Part shown: positions 52,071 to 62,576 of the stretch, in pieces
Layout: each line of letters begins with the position of its first letter
Numbering within the stretch: the stretch's first letter is position 1
Assembly (NCBI GenBank): GCA_963514095.1
Contig: OY741269.1
Location: forward strand, 18,878,145 to 18,942,144
Direction: 5' to 3'
Source of the DNA: Eutrigla gurnardus
Taxonomy: Eukaryota > Chordata > Actinopteri > Perciformes > Triglidae
Length of the DNA stretch: 64,000 nucleotides
The notes under the pieces: generated by a model
Database searches by the model: none
What the model saw: only the letters and a program-made list of their open reading frames with translations
Told to the model about the DNA's origin: nothing
Made by a program: the position numbers and the translations under genes

Positions 52071-52847
52071 CCATCTCTGCAGGTTTCATTAGGACTTTCT
52101 GCTATCGTCACAACCTATAAAGTTCCTATTGTCAGCAGATCAGATGTGCTGTGGTCTGAGGCTGTACCGCTGCTGCTGCTGCTGCCTCAGCCCACAAGTT
52201 AACTACACTGCAGTGCAACCTCACAAACAAACAAACACACTGTGTTCAGTTAATTGAAACAAGCAGCCAAACCAGAAAGTAATGTTTCTATTTTGCAACA
52301 ACACAACTACATATTATTCTGACATTGACGGCTAGAAATCATAGCAGAATATTACCAGGGATTTCACTTATTTTACAAATGGGTGGCAAATAGAAAAAAA
52401 TGGCTTTCAGATGTTGTTTTTTTATTTCCCAGTCATAATATTTAACAGCATCAGACAGAGATATAAAATAAACACCTTAATTCAGCAGGCCCTGTACCTC
52501 ATCATCATACGCAGCAGCCCGTTGTGTAACTGTTCTCCCACTTCATGTGCAACGTGAGAAGGTTGATGGTGAAGAGCCAGCATGTTTTAAGTCTGCACTT
52601 TTTCCAGGATATGATCCTGTGTGTGTGTGTGTGTGTGCAGCTGAATGTATACGTCATTGTATTCATAATTTTCTAACTCCTTAAAGCCGTTTAATTCTTT
52701 GACTCCTCCTTCCTTTGCAGCTGCTGAGTCGGAAAGACAAGGCGACGTTCGATCGGCTCGACTACCTGATGTCCAAAGAAGACAACTACAAACGTCTGAG
52801 GGACTTCATAAGCAGCCAGAGCATGGTCTCGTGTATACCATACCTAG
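35597..52847 (+). CDS. ralgps2: Ral GEF with PH domain and SH3-binding motif 2, N-terminal part (3' partial)
   Basis: Seven coding exons: 35597-35647 (within exon 35523-35647), 36489-36596, 37415-37465, 47325-47408, 50631-50720, 50835-50927 and 52721-52847. They give 201 residues plus one base of the next codon; human RALGPS2 has 583. The start follows human: MDLPNGQ aligns with MDLMNGQ. RALGPS2 activates RalA/RalB through a CDC25-type RasGEF domain and has a C-terminal PH domain. Visible are the SSSSESLSDKGS linker and the first half of the RasGEF domain (from about residue 40), with SFDAVVFDVLKVTPEEYA, VFKAIQPEELSSCGWNKKEK, FWVVREILHAQTLKIRAE and LQSAPIFRLTKTWALLSRKDK. The DKGS-DLKKSFD and EELSSCGWNKKEK blocks favour RALGPS2 over RALGPS1. 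The frame stays open upstream of the ATG to the exon start. The next expected exon, starting with an isoleucine-tyrosine-leucine motif, was not found before 64000. Confidence 0.95.
37259..37274 (+). promoter_or_regulatory. CTCF-like motif in a ralgps2 intron
   Basis: CCACAAGAGGGCACTC fits the CTCF core well (CCA, variable, AGAGGGC, A/G, C). It lies between the exons at 36489-36596 and 37415-37465 and was found by eye. No longer repeat context was recognised, unlike the similar motif at 42521-42534. Confidence 0.35.
39624..39642. repeat. Homopolymeric G run, 19 bases
   Basis: An uninterrupted G run within GGGAGGG-type sequence on the plus strand of a ralgps2 intron. It could form a G-quadruplex in the transcript. 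Length of such runs is often unreliable in assemblies. Confidence 0.85.
42508..42602. repeat. Dispersed repeat family E, copy 1
   Basis: Contains GCCCCCTGATGGCCAGT, then TTTAAGGCACTTCACTTGG and CTTCACTTTTCAGA, followed by AGGTTGCC. The order matches a common teleost repeat and a second copy at 55455-55575. Read on the minus strand, the CCATCAGGGGGCAA inside it looks like a CTCF site. Confidence 0.6.
44948..45505. repeat. Family C copy apparently interrupted by repeat A2
   Basis: Begins GTGGGACAATATGAACATT and AATTCACAATATTATCCCGATTA (family C). Repeat A2 occupies 45114-45380. Afterwards family-C-like sequence resumes (ATTTACGATTATTCCGAT) and ends ATCCTGTATGGTCCCGTCTCTGG, loosely inverse to the left end. 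The limits are estimated. Confidence 0.45.
45114..45380 (+). repeat. Dispersed repeat copy A2
   Basis: Same-orientation partner of 2561-2816, alignable over its whole length with small indels. It has AACAAA where copy A1 has AATAAA. Confidence 0.8.
47409..50630 (+). other. ralgps2 intron, 3.2 kb
   Basis: No gene supported. Contains repeat copy D2 (about 48953-49270) and a 23-base C run at 50038-50060. The acceptor at 50629-50630 is preceded by a long T/GT-rich pyrimidine tract. Confidence 0.6.
48953..49270. repeat. Probable non-autonomous element, copy D2
   Basis: Starts AGGGCCCGATGAAATCTG and ends TTCCGCGAAGGACACAAGGCCCT, so AGGGCC is repeated in inverted form at the two ends. Shares the 28-base block 49221-49248 with copy D1. 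AT-rich, non-coding; boundaries approximate. Confidence 0.5.
50723..50754. repeat. (CA)n microsatellite directly at a ralgps2 splice donor
   Basis: Starts two bases after the exon ending at 50720; the donor GT is followed at once by the ACAC repeat, so positions +3 to +6 of the donor are ACAC. The whole intron is 114 bases. Confidence 0.9.
50928..52720 (+). other. ralgps2 intron, 1.8 kb
   Basis: No gene supported. Contains a (CA)n tract at 52024-52067, a short CTG/GCT tract near 52168-52184, and a TG tract near 52618-52638. Confidence 0.6.
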
Positions 52848-53039
52848 GTAACGGACCCAAACACACACGTCTTTGAAGGCTTCTTATCTTTACAGGCTGT
52901 TTACGGGCCAAAGGCTCATCTAAAGGACTAAAACGTCTGATTTTTAAGGAAACGAGCCATCTGTGTGTCTGGTCTCATGGATTATTCAGTTTTATTGTTT
53001 TGTTTTTCCGTTTCTGGTGCAACTTCACAAACGTCTGAA

Positions 53040-53358
53040 AACGGGGTTCACAAGCAGAGTTGGTGATTGTTGGGAAAAGTGCAAACACTAACAAAGAGTG
53101 ATTTCAGACGAGTTTTATTTTGTTATTTTGTTTAAATGAAGTGTGTTTTACAGCAATCAGCGAGGTAAAATGTTTTCTGTCAATGGAGTCTGGGAGCTGT
53201 TTCTTTTCACGTCTCACTCGGGGAATTAAGGGCTTAATTCAACCAAACCAGAAGTCGGTGTTTGTTGGACCAGTGAAAAAACTAACAAGATTGTTGATTT
53301 GTTTTAATTTGGTTTCTGTTGAGTTTGAATGAAGTGAGTTTTACAGTGATCAGCATGT
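53040..53358. repeat. Imperfect direct duplication, period about 193 bp
   Basis: 53134-53161 (AATGAAGTGTGTTTTACAG, then CAATCAGC) matches 53327-53354. Upstream similarity continues through ACTAACAA and GTTGGTGATTGTTGG-type blocks, so roughly 120 bases are repeated. It could be two fragments of one dispersed element or a local tandem duplication. Confidence 0.5.
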
Positions 53359-54267
53359 CGGACTGTCTCGTGGCTTTTAAGGAGAGCATTGTTTTAGAGA
53401 TTATAATTATTTGATTTATGATATATTCACTTCAACGCACATCAAATAGCATCACAGCGAAAGAAAAGAAAAAAACATTTGCATGGGTGTCATGTTTCCA
53501 TCACTGCTGGAGTCGATTAATACTCCTCACTACCGCAGGGTCATTTGTCCTGGGAATGAATGTCAATTGTAGCCTTCACCACCGAGGACAAAAGCCAGAT
53601 GTTGGTGGATGTTAGAGGTTTTTTTCTTTTGTCCAGTGGGAAAGCAGCTTCAATTTTTACCCGTCATCCATTTTCCTGGGTTTTTTTTTTCTCGTTTTGC
53701 TCTCGCTTCTTTGGATTCAAATGATGTCCAACATCTTGAAATAGCTGGAACAAACGCATGAATCAGCGAGGAATCAATTCTAAAACACAGCTATATTTCT
53801 CTGCCGTTGCCTTAAATATTTATGCCTCCTCTCTCTTTGGCTCCACACATGACATCATACAGGAAATCCTGATGAGTTTTGCAAGGCAAACGCTCATCGG
53901 GATGTAATAGTGGGTACGGGTGTGTGTGTGCGTGTGTAGTTTTATTGCCGTACTGTTTGTTCTTGTTTTGAATCGCTGATGACTTTGAAGTTCTCCACCG
54001 CCACGGCTGTTTCCCTCGCCGTCGGGCTCGTATCATAGCTACTGCTGTGTGATTCAAACTTGGACGCTCAAGTGTGCACAAACAAACATTGGCACGAGCA
54101 CAAAGAGAAGAGCTCCAGAGTCTGTTTGCCATTAAAGAAACTTACTGACGTTTTTTCCCCCCGTTGTGCTACGTCACGGTAAGTCTGGAAGCAATGACGG
54201 ACCGGGAGTTGAATGCAAAGCTTAATGCTGCTAAACGGCACACAGTTAGCGGTTTAACTGTACAACT

Positions 54268-54306
<39 letters not shown>

Positions 54307-54935
54307 TGAGAGAGAAGGGAAGACTTTCCGTTCGGTAAGCGTTTCAGTGATGTGGGATCAGTCGGCCATTATTTCAGGGTGGAGTCTTTGCGCTGTAAGT
54401 CGTACGTGTAAGTGCGGCGGTGTTTCCTTACAGCCTGAGCCCGTCGATGATGCGCGTGGCCGTGTGATGTGCGACCAGCTGGCTGTCCTGGTCGGCTGGG
54501 CCGAGCCAAATTGGCACGGGGGAGGGAAATCGGCGCCCCCCCTTTGCTCTCAGGTCGCCCTCCATGGTAAATCCCCTCTGGGGGAAGCCGCAGGGCTTGT
54601 TCCAGAGCATCAATCCCAACATAAGTGCTCGGCGTGAGATGGTTAAATTGGGGTTTGGGGGGCTTCTCCTGATGTTTACATCTCTGGTCATGAGACAAAG
54701 TACCTTTTTTTTTAAAGCTCACATTAAAGTCCCAACCCACAGCTGAGGGGCTAAAATGACCATGTGTGTTTTTGTAAGAGCTAAATACACCACAGGAGGG
54801 CTGACGTCTACAACGCATGTTTGTGACTTCCTGTCATGTTTCTGTCTTTCGCCCCATTTGCACCTTTTGTAGGTGTGATGCTTATCTCTGGTGGTAAAGA
54901 GCCCCGTGTCTGCTGTGTAGTCGGCAGGCGTTCCA

Positions 54936-54975
<40 letters not shown>

Positions 54976-55454
54976 GTGTGAACCCTGACCTGCCATTAGG
55001 CCCGGCAGTCGCAGCCCCCTCCTCACCACAGGGCCGGGCCTGTTACATGCTCAGACGAGCTTGTTCCTGTTCTCTGGCCGATCATGGAAAAGGACAAAGG
55101 GCCCCCACAGAAATGCGTGGCTCCGCTGTAACGAAGACGCACACGCTTTAAAATGTTTCTCGACGCCGGCAGCCACGTGGCGTAAGAGCTGCAGCCCTCA
55201 GTTGGTGTGTGTACACCCGACCTGTTCATCGACCTGCTGCCGTGCTCTCATAATCAAGTCGTTGCTGGGGGGTTGTTAGCACAGCTGTAGCGTGCTAGTT
55301 GGTTTAGCTGCTTTATGGTCTTTATGAATCTAAATGGACCATAATTGACTAAATATACATCATGCTGTATTGAAGAAGACTTGAAACCAGAGATTTAGAC
55401 CATTGACTCACATTTGCAATGTTTAGGTAGATAAATAAGGTGAGAAATTTTCTT

Positions 55455-55575
55455 GTAGACTTCTATGCAGTCAGACTTCTTTTTGAAACCAGACCAGGCT
55501 ATGAGAAAGTATTCAGGCTTAAGGCACTTGCGCCTGGCTTGACGTCACTTTTCAGACTCGGGGGATGTCACCTGG
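55455..55575. repeat. Dispersed repeat family E, copy 2
   Basis: GTAGACTTCTATGCAGTCAG is followed by CAGGCTTAAGGCACTTGCGC, GTCACTTTTCAGACTCGG and a GATGTCACC end; the middle and right parts align with 42540-42602. Confidence 0.55.
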
Positions 55576-56946
55576 TCAGGAGGTAGTACATCCAGGTAAG
55601 ACCCTGGTCTGGCCTGGACTGCATAGGTATACAGTGATTTCACTGGCTGTCAGCCTACCTGCCAGTACTTGAGTACCTCCGTGAGCTCTCTCTCCCCCCC
55701 TATCTGTGTTAGCATCAGATGGCTCCTATCTGTTCTGACTTACAGTTCCTCGGAGAGAAAAGGTCCTCGGGGGAGCCACAATTTCAAGACGTACGTTTGT
55801 ATTTCACGGAAAGAAAAGCTCAACGTTTTTTTTTTCGTGCACGGAATGTTCCCCTCCTTCTCTTCCCCCGTCTGCGTCGCTCTCTCTTGCCTTTGATCAA
55901 CCTCACTGTCTCTCCATTTCTTTCATTATAGTCTAAGTTTTTCTGCAGCAGCGTCATTTATAATATCCTCCGTGTTATCTATCTGTCCTCAGCTTGATAT
56001 GGTCCAATCTCTCTTTTTTTTCTCCTTTACTTGTATCTTTCTAACCTCTCATTTGCTATGACGTCTTCCTCCAGAGCGAGAATAATGGGGTTTTGAATCT
56101 TCTCTCGCTGGTGGTCACAATTAATTTCTTATTATGATTAAAATCCGTCTGACCTCCTTCACTGCACCGACGGCACGTATTGCACTTAAATCCCATCAAC
56201 GGCCTTTGAAGTGTTTCATTTCAGGTGATTGTATCATCTGGTCGTATTTTTTACATACTGCCAAGTTTTACATTCACGCCGGAAATGACATTGAAACTTT
56301 CATTTTGCTGTTCGTTGAGTGAAGAGTGAAAGACCATTGGATGTTAACAAAAGAATTTAATTAGAAAATGGGCAGTGCACGTCTCATATTCTCAACTGGA
56401 CATCCACTTGCATCCGTGTTCGTTTCTGCATCTGTTCAAGTGTCGTTAATGTGTCTCTACATTGGATAAAACATTTTTTATTAAGAATTGTTTTGTTACA
56501 GGGCTAGATATTAAAAAAAGGCTGTGACTATACTTACTATAAATACAGTGATAAATAACAAAGAATGGCAACATTGTGAACATTCGGCCTGAGTAGAATC
56601 ACTCCTCTTAAATTACCTTTCACAAATAAAGCCAAAGATATTTACATACCAAAGCCAGCTCAGCCGTATGCACATTGGACAAGCGCCCCGGGGCACAAGT
56701 TCATTTTTCTGCAAGGGGGGGCAAAGGAATCCCCCCGAAGTCCAGACAAGCACCCAGAAACGAGTAGACAGTAGGTTTGACGAGTCCCGTTTGATCGTCA
56801 GGGACTCTTACCGGGAACACTTTTACATTTCCATGCTACTTAGGTTAAACACCCCCAGTACATCCGATACCCTTCGTCACGGGCGACAAGACACCTTTAG
56901 CTGCTCAGAAGAAATCTTCTTCAGAAAATTACCATTTCCCTTTTTT

Positions 56947-57240
56947 TTTATTACATAGGAGAGTAAAATAGGATGCTTGAGAGTAATACTTGATGGTCGC
57001 GGGGAGCTCGTTGTACCATTACTTTCCAGACTTGACGGGTGGAGGAGAGCAGTCGCTCAAAGAGGGCAAAGTCATCGGGGGGAGCAGACTGCTGTTACCG
57101 TAAACGCACGCCACCGTCTCTTCCTCCTTCAAGTTTTTAACAAGGCGCTGTTGTATTCCTGGCTCTGCCTTTTTACTGTCTGTGTTTATGGGGAGATAAA
57201 AGGTAAGGGGATTTGTAAGGGAACCGCACGGTCCGTGATT
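56947..57240 (-). other. angptl1 3' untranslated region with a candidate polyadenylation signal
   Basis: Follows the angptl1 stop (57241-57243 on the minus strand). The first minus-strand AATAAA is at 56947-56952; another is near 56475-56480, so a longer UTR is possible. Confidence 0.5.
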
Positions 57241-60200
57241 TCAGTCAATCGGTCGGATCATAAGGCGGACCGACTTGAGGGAGTAGAAACCTCCTCCGTA
57301 CTCGGCCCAGAAGATTCCGTCCTGGAACTTGCTGCGGTAGACGCCGCCGCTGTACCACACGCCGTTCAGGTTGGTCTGGCCGCATGCGTTGTACCACCAG
57401 CCGCCCTTATGGAAGTGGGCGCAGTTACCTGGGGAGAGGGATGCGTCATAATCAAGATGAATGCGATGGACCTACGGCGAGGTCTAGGCCATGTATGATA
57501 AACAACATGATTGGCATTTTTAGACCATTTTATATCCCTGATATAATAGCATAATAATGTAAGTACACCCTTTCAAAGAGTGATGCACCTTTAACGAAGA
57601 ATATTCAGATTGGAATGTGAAAAATAATGAAATATGGAATCACTTAACATCATTGGGACAGGCATATTTACTGCTGCTAACATAAGAAATCCAAACAGTG
57701 TCTCTCTTACCAGAAAAGGCGTCCTTGTCGCGGTCGAGCGTGGTGAACTGTTTGCCGTTGTGGCTGCTGAAGGAGTCCCCGGCGTTGCCCTGGTAGGTGC
57801 CGAGCCTCAGCCGGTAGCCCTCGCTCTCCGGCTCCAGGTGGAAGCTACTGTACTCGGCGTACACCTTCTTCCCCGTCCAGTCCTCCAGCTCCACCATCAG
57901 CTTGTAGTCGCCCTGCTTCCCCAGGTTGTAGATGTTGTCCAACCCGAGCCAGTGTTCGCCGTCTATGTTTCCGAAGCCTCTCTGCAGGGGGGGGAAACAC
58001 CACAGCGTTTGTTATTCGTTGTTGGTTGTGGTTTGTGTTGAAATGTCACTGCGATTAAAACGCGGACCATCAAAGTGCAGTATCGACTGCTGAAAGAACG
58101 GGTCTCGTTTTCAACTCTGCGGTCACTGAACGCAAGTCACTGTCCAAAGAACACAAATGGTGAAGTTCGGCGAGGTTAATATGACTCCTCAGCAGAGTGC
58201 CGGGTTTAAAGGACTCTGGTGCACTCAATTTAAAATGAAATCAAATCTGCTTCCCAGTGAGACAATAATGTGTTACGGTTGTGAACTGTGGTTTTGTCAC
58301 TTGAGGCAAATTATTTGAATAACGGGGGGGGGGCGGGCAATGGTGATCTGGCAGTTAAGCGGATATTTGAATTTAGAGCCGCAGAGACACATTTCTGTCA
58401 CGGATCCAAACAACATGTAAGTTTTGATTACTAAATATCATTTTACGACGGAGAGGAAAACTCTCGTCTCTGCCACATTTATTTAAATGTCTTTTCTTGT
58501 TGTAGACAACTGGGAACCCAGACGTTTTTGTGAGGATGTGTATTAGTGTGAGATCTTTCTTCCTTTATCTTGCTCAGCTAGATCCTGGATCACACCTCGA
58601 TCACAAAAAGTCTGACGCACGAGGTGTAAAAGCGATAAAAGGATCATTTCCAGTTGGGTTTGAGCCGTGTTACCCTCTCGGCCCACCCTGCCTCTCCTGA
58701 TTGCGTACATTCGCATGCAGCTACTTGGCTCCGGCTCTTGGCCGTGATTTCCATGTGAGGAAATCCGCCGCTAAGCTGTTTACATTGACGGAGCAAGTGC
58801 TTGCTTAGTGGCCCCAGATTGAACTGCTGAGACTGGGTCACTTAGGATTGGGGAAAAAAGGAAAAGCTGTGAATACAGATCTCCAGCATGCTTAAGAGAT
58901 CTTTTTATATTATCCCCGGATTAAACCGATTAAATCTTGCCTTTTCTCAATCAAACCTCGTCCTCAGCTCACCTTGTAGTTCTCCCAGTTGCGGAAGAAG
59001 TTCACAGCGCCGTCTTTTCTCCTCTGCAACACGGTCCAACCTCCGTTGTCGAGGCCGTGTTCACACCAGGCCTGGATCAAGCGATCGCTGCCGTCCGTCT
59101 TCAGCAGGTACATCCCACTGGTGGTGTGACCTGCCTGTCGCACCTGGTAACAGTCTTTGAAGGGACCTTTGGTGGGAAAGATGAGAAAAAAAGAAAGTTT
59201 GTTATTGCTGCGTCTTGATATTTGTTGTAATTGGTAATGGAATTAGTTGGTATATACCTATTTGGTTTTGGTAAGATATGCAAGTTCAGGTGTTAAAATT
59301 GGTATCAGGAAAAGGGAAAAAATCGGTATCAGAAACACCTCTACCTTTCTGCGCATTAATCAAGATGTTTTTTTTTATTCCATATGCAAAAGTCATCATC
59401 ATCCATCTTTGCGCTGTTGACAGCAGACAGACAACAGCGGAGTGAAACTTGGGCTTGAGCGGTTCTATCAGTGTTGCTGCATTCTTTCATACATTTCTCC
59501 TCCATCAAAATGTTACGCAGTCAGGCAAACTTCAATGTGCAGACTTAAGCTAAATGAATATTCTGCTAAATTTCGCCTTCAAATGAAGCCATGTGGCGGC
59601 ACTGCACCCAACGCTGACGCAGCTGAACCTAAAGCTGGCGTACTTCCTCTGTTCTCCCCCGTGTGAATATGTATTAAACCAGTATGAACACCGGCATTGT
59701 GCAGGGGGGCCTCCGGGGCCTAAAGGCCCACAGAAGATGGTTTTCTCAGCTGAGTGCAGGAGCACATAGGCACCCAGTGTGTTGGGCCTCCCCAGCACTA
59801 GATTGTATTTTTCTAGTAATGATATGTCTTCATTAGACCTGTCAGTGGAGGTCTGTGGGGTTGTTCTCCAACGTATTCCCCCGTTTTCTCTTGCTTTTGT
59901 TAGTTTCGGACAGAGCTTTAAGTTGTTGAATTTAAAAATGAAAAGTAAAGCAGTGATGGTTTAAAAGGGGCTCGACTCGACCAAACTGTGGTCCAGCAGT
60001 GTGTATTTCCAGTAGTGGTGAACCTACGTGTTCAGTGGTGGTGGTGAACTTTTACCTATTTCCCTTTCTGCATATATTCATCTAACTTATCACCAAGGAG
60101 AGGTTCCCTTCCTTATCACCAGGAATTTGTTAAATATGTGTTCTGGAGACAAGTGGGGCGAAATATTTCAGGGGGTTGTTTTTTTTTCTTCCTGAAAATT

Positions 60201-62507
60201 AAACTGTGAAGATGTGTTGGCCACCAAAGCGAACACGAGCCATCCCTGGCTTTTTGTTGTTTCTCTTGGTTGTAGATAAACCGTGGCGTGGCCAGATTGA
60301 GAGTTTTGTTTCAGTCGTAGACGGGGAAAAGAAAATCGACTCATATCATCCCTGATATTGATATGAAGCATGTAGAATTGCGGGATCGTGACAGCGGAGC
60401 TCTCAATTCTAATAACTGCTCAGAGGGAACCTGGCCATGTGTGGATTTCAGGGTCTATATGTGTGTACATGTCTGAGAGAGAACAAATCATTTCCCCCTG
60501 GAGATTAAGTCATTTTCTTTTTTCACCACACATTTTCTTCCATCTCTAAGGTACTAAATGTAGGTCGAAGGTGTCTTAAGCTCATCGGCCATCAGACACT
60601 TTGGCTTGAATGTACATTTCATATTATTTAAGGAAGGAGTTGAAAAAATCTATATTGTGTATTTATTTAATAGTTTACATGTAACTATTTGTTTGTTTGT
60701 AACTGTAAAGTGTCCTTGAGAGTGGCCAATATATGGCCTTATAATAAAGTAATATTGTTAACTCACCATAAAAAATACCCCACTTTTTATGTGTGGTTGC
60801 ATAGCAGGGACGGAGCTGATTTGAGTGTTATTTATAATGCCATAATTTGATAGCTAATTATGGTCATCTGGCATATTGATAAGTGGTTCCAGGCCTTTTT
60901 TTTAATAATGCCAAGTAGCACGAGAGTAATGATATGTGTTTTATCTGGAGTCCTTAACCAGAGCTATAAATGTCTTGATTTAATCAAATATTGGAGAAGG
61001 TATTCTCACCTCTCCTGTGAACCTTATTATGTCACCCTACTAAGTGACATCCCCCCCACTTTGTCTGAGGAATATTATGAATGATTTCATACATTTCACC
61101 ATCTGGTTGTTTAACCTCTGTCAACATTCCCCGCCACGGCCAGTTCGCCAGACAAAATACATCAGAGTCATTTCCAAAGTAGCATTCTCACCTTGCAAAT
61201 TGGTTTCATATCGGTAGGTGATCTCAAATTTCAGAATAGGTACTGAAGTGCTAGTGCTGTTTGTCTATACATGGCCTCATCATGTAATGTGCAGTAGATA
61301 TATGTATTCCTGTTCTCTGAAATAGATTTTTTCTAATGCTGTTCAAAGAGGCCTAATCCACATCCTACTAATTTGGTACATATGCTCAGTGCTGTGCTGC
61401 CAATACAGACAGCCAAGTGGGAATCATAGGAATGTATGATTTCACTGCATCTGCCGTGCCAAGGATTAGCCAACTGTGCCTCAGTAATACCAACTATTGC
61501 GAGAAATTATGTTCAGCAGTATGTTTAGTAAATGTACACACAGCTACTAAAGTATGATCAACCAAGTATTCAAATCGATACGTACCATCGGAGGTAAGTG
61601 TTCCCTGTGGTGGCGGAGGGTTAATCCCAAACGGGCTAGCGGTGGGGGAGTCCAGCCGTGATCCTCTGGGGAAGGCCCGGTTGTTATTATCCCTCTGGAT
61701 CTCGTTGGTGAAACGGTTGTTAACCGGCAGATTCTGCGGCACCACCTGCACCAGCGGGGGGACCACGGGCAGATCGCCACGTCCCAGCGTCCTCAGGCAA
61801 TGCTCCTCCAGCGCCGAGATGAGAACGGACTGGTTGTTGACCACCCCGGCCATCGTGGCGAACCTGCCCTCCAGCTCCTTGTACCTGGAAGCCAGTCGCA
61901 CCATCTCGGAGGTCACGTTGAGGACGCGGTTCTCCAGCTGGGCCAGCTCCAGAGAGTTGTCTCTCTTCCTGATGATCTCATGCAGCAGCTGCATGTAGAG
62001 CTGGGTCACCCTGGAGTTCATGTTCCTGCTCTCCTTCCGCAGCAGCTTCATCTCGTTCACCAGGTTACCATCCACGTCCACCACCAGCTGCAGCGTCTCG
62101 ATCTCACGCCGCTGCTTGTTGAGAACCTCCCGCACATCTGCGATGTCTATACGGGTCACTCTGTCCTTGTCTGGCTCGGGGCCTGTGGTGCTGGCACAGA
62201 TCGGACCTGGTGACAGATACAAGTTATTTAGGAAGTTACCCAGAGGCTTGTTTGATTTTTTTTAAAACATACTTCAATGAAGAAAGACATGTGATGAAGA
62301 AGAAATCTTCTACAAACCTGTGATTCTCTGCTCAGGTACAAGGAAGGTGTAGGAACACTTTTTGGCATCAGAGTCGATGGGGGCTCTCTTGCTCCTGTGG
62401 AGAGAAGGCTCTTTGGCCCTCCGGGCTTCCCTGGAGCTCCTGCAGTGACTTTCCTCCCAGAGGGAGAGGCAGAGCAGGGCGCACAGGCTCCACATCAGCC
62501 CCTGCAT
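57241..62507 (-). CDS. angptl1: Angiopoietin-related protein 1, complete
   Basis: Five minus-strand coding exons in translation order: 62318-62507, 61586-62206, 58973-59166, 57711-57981 and 57241-57428. Splice sites and phases agree and give 487 residues (human ANGPTL1 has 491). It starts with a signal peptide (about residues 1-22, hydrophobic LMWSLCALLCLSL). CSYTFLVPEQRITGPIC and a long coiled-coil region (about 80-200) with LLRKESRNMNSRVTQLYMQL follow, then a proline-rich linker and a fibrinogen-like domain (271-487) ending MIRPID. QLVVDVDGN, PPLVQVVPQ and NCAHFHKGGWWYNAC are ANGPTL1-type and exclude ANGPTL2. N-glycosylation sequons include NVT and NQS in the coiled-coil part. ANGPTL1 is a secreted orphan ligand that oligomerises through its coiled coil and acts on endothelium. 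In mammals it sits in a RALGPS2 intron on the opposite strand, as seems true here. Confidence 0.97.
59167..61585 (-). other. angptl1 intron, 2.4 kb
   Basis: Separates the coiled-coil exon from the first fibrinogen-domain exon. AT-rich, with no gene, microsatellite or repeat recognised. The intron 57982-58972 likewise holds nothing recognisable beyond a short G run near 58325. Confidence 0.6.
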
Positions 62508-62576
62508 CGCTGCTGGCTGGTCAGATGGATCAACGGACTGCTACTGGTGCTCCCTCCGAAGTCCCCCCAGGCCTCC
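62508..62576 (-). other. 5' untranslated part of the angptl1 start exon
   Basis: On the minus strand, a TTGTATTCTTGCAG acceptor just right of 62576 precedes 69 untranslated bases and then the ATG at 62505-62507. At least one further leader exon must therefore lie to the right. Confidence 0.6.

Larger units (their letters stand above)
52848..56946. other. ralgps2 intron sequence up to the angptl1 3' end
   Basis: No further ralgps2 exon was found here. Microsatellites at 54270-54304 and 54938-54980, duplicated sequence at 53040-53358 and a family E repeat copy at 55455-55575 are the only recognised features. Open frames across the TG tracts are artefacts. Confidence 0.55.

Noticed and set aside
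57634..58041. Plus-strand frame opposite angptl1
   Set aside because: Antisense shadow of the fibrinogen-domain exon 57711-57981; 61800-62213 is likewise the shadow of the coiled-coil exon.
35597..62507. Identity as ralgps1 with angptl2
   Set aside because: The paralogous pair has the same nested layout, but the MDL start, DKGS linker, CSYTFLVPEQRITG, LVVDVDGN and MIRPID sequences fit RALGPS2 and ANGPTL1.
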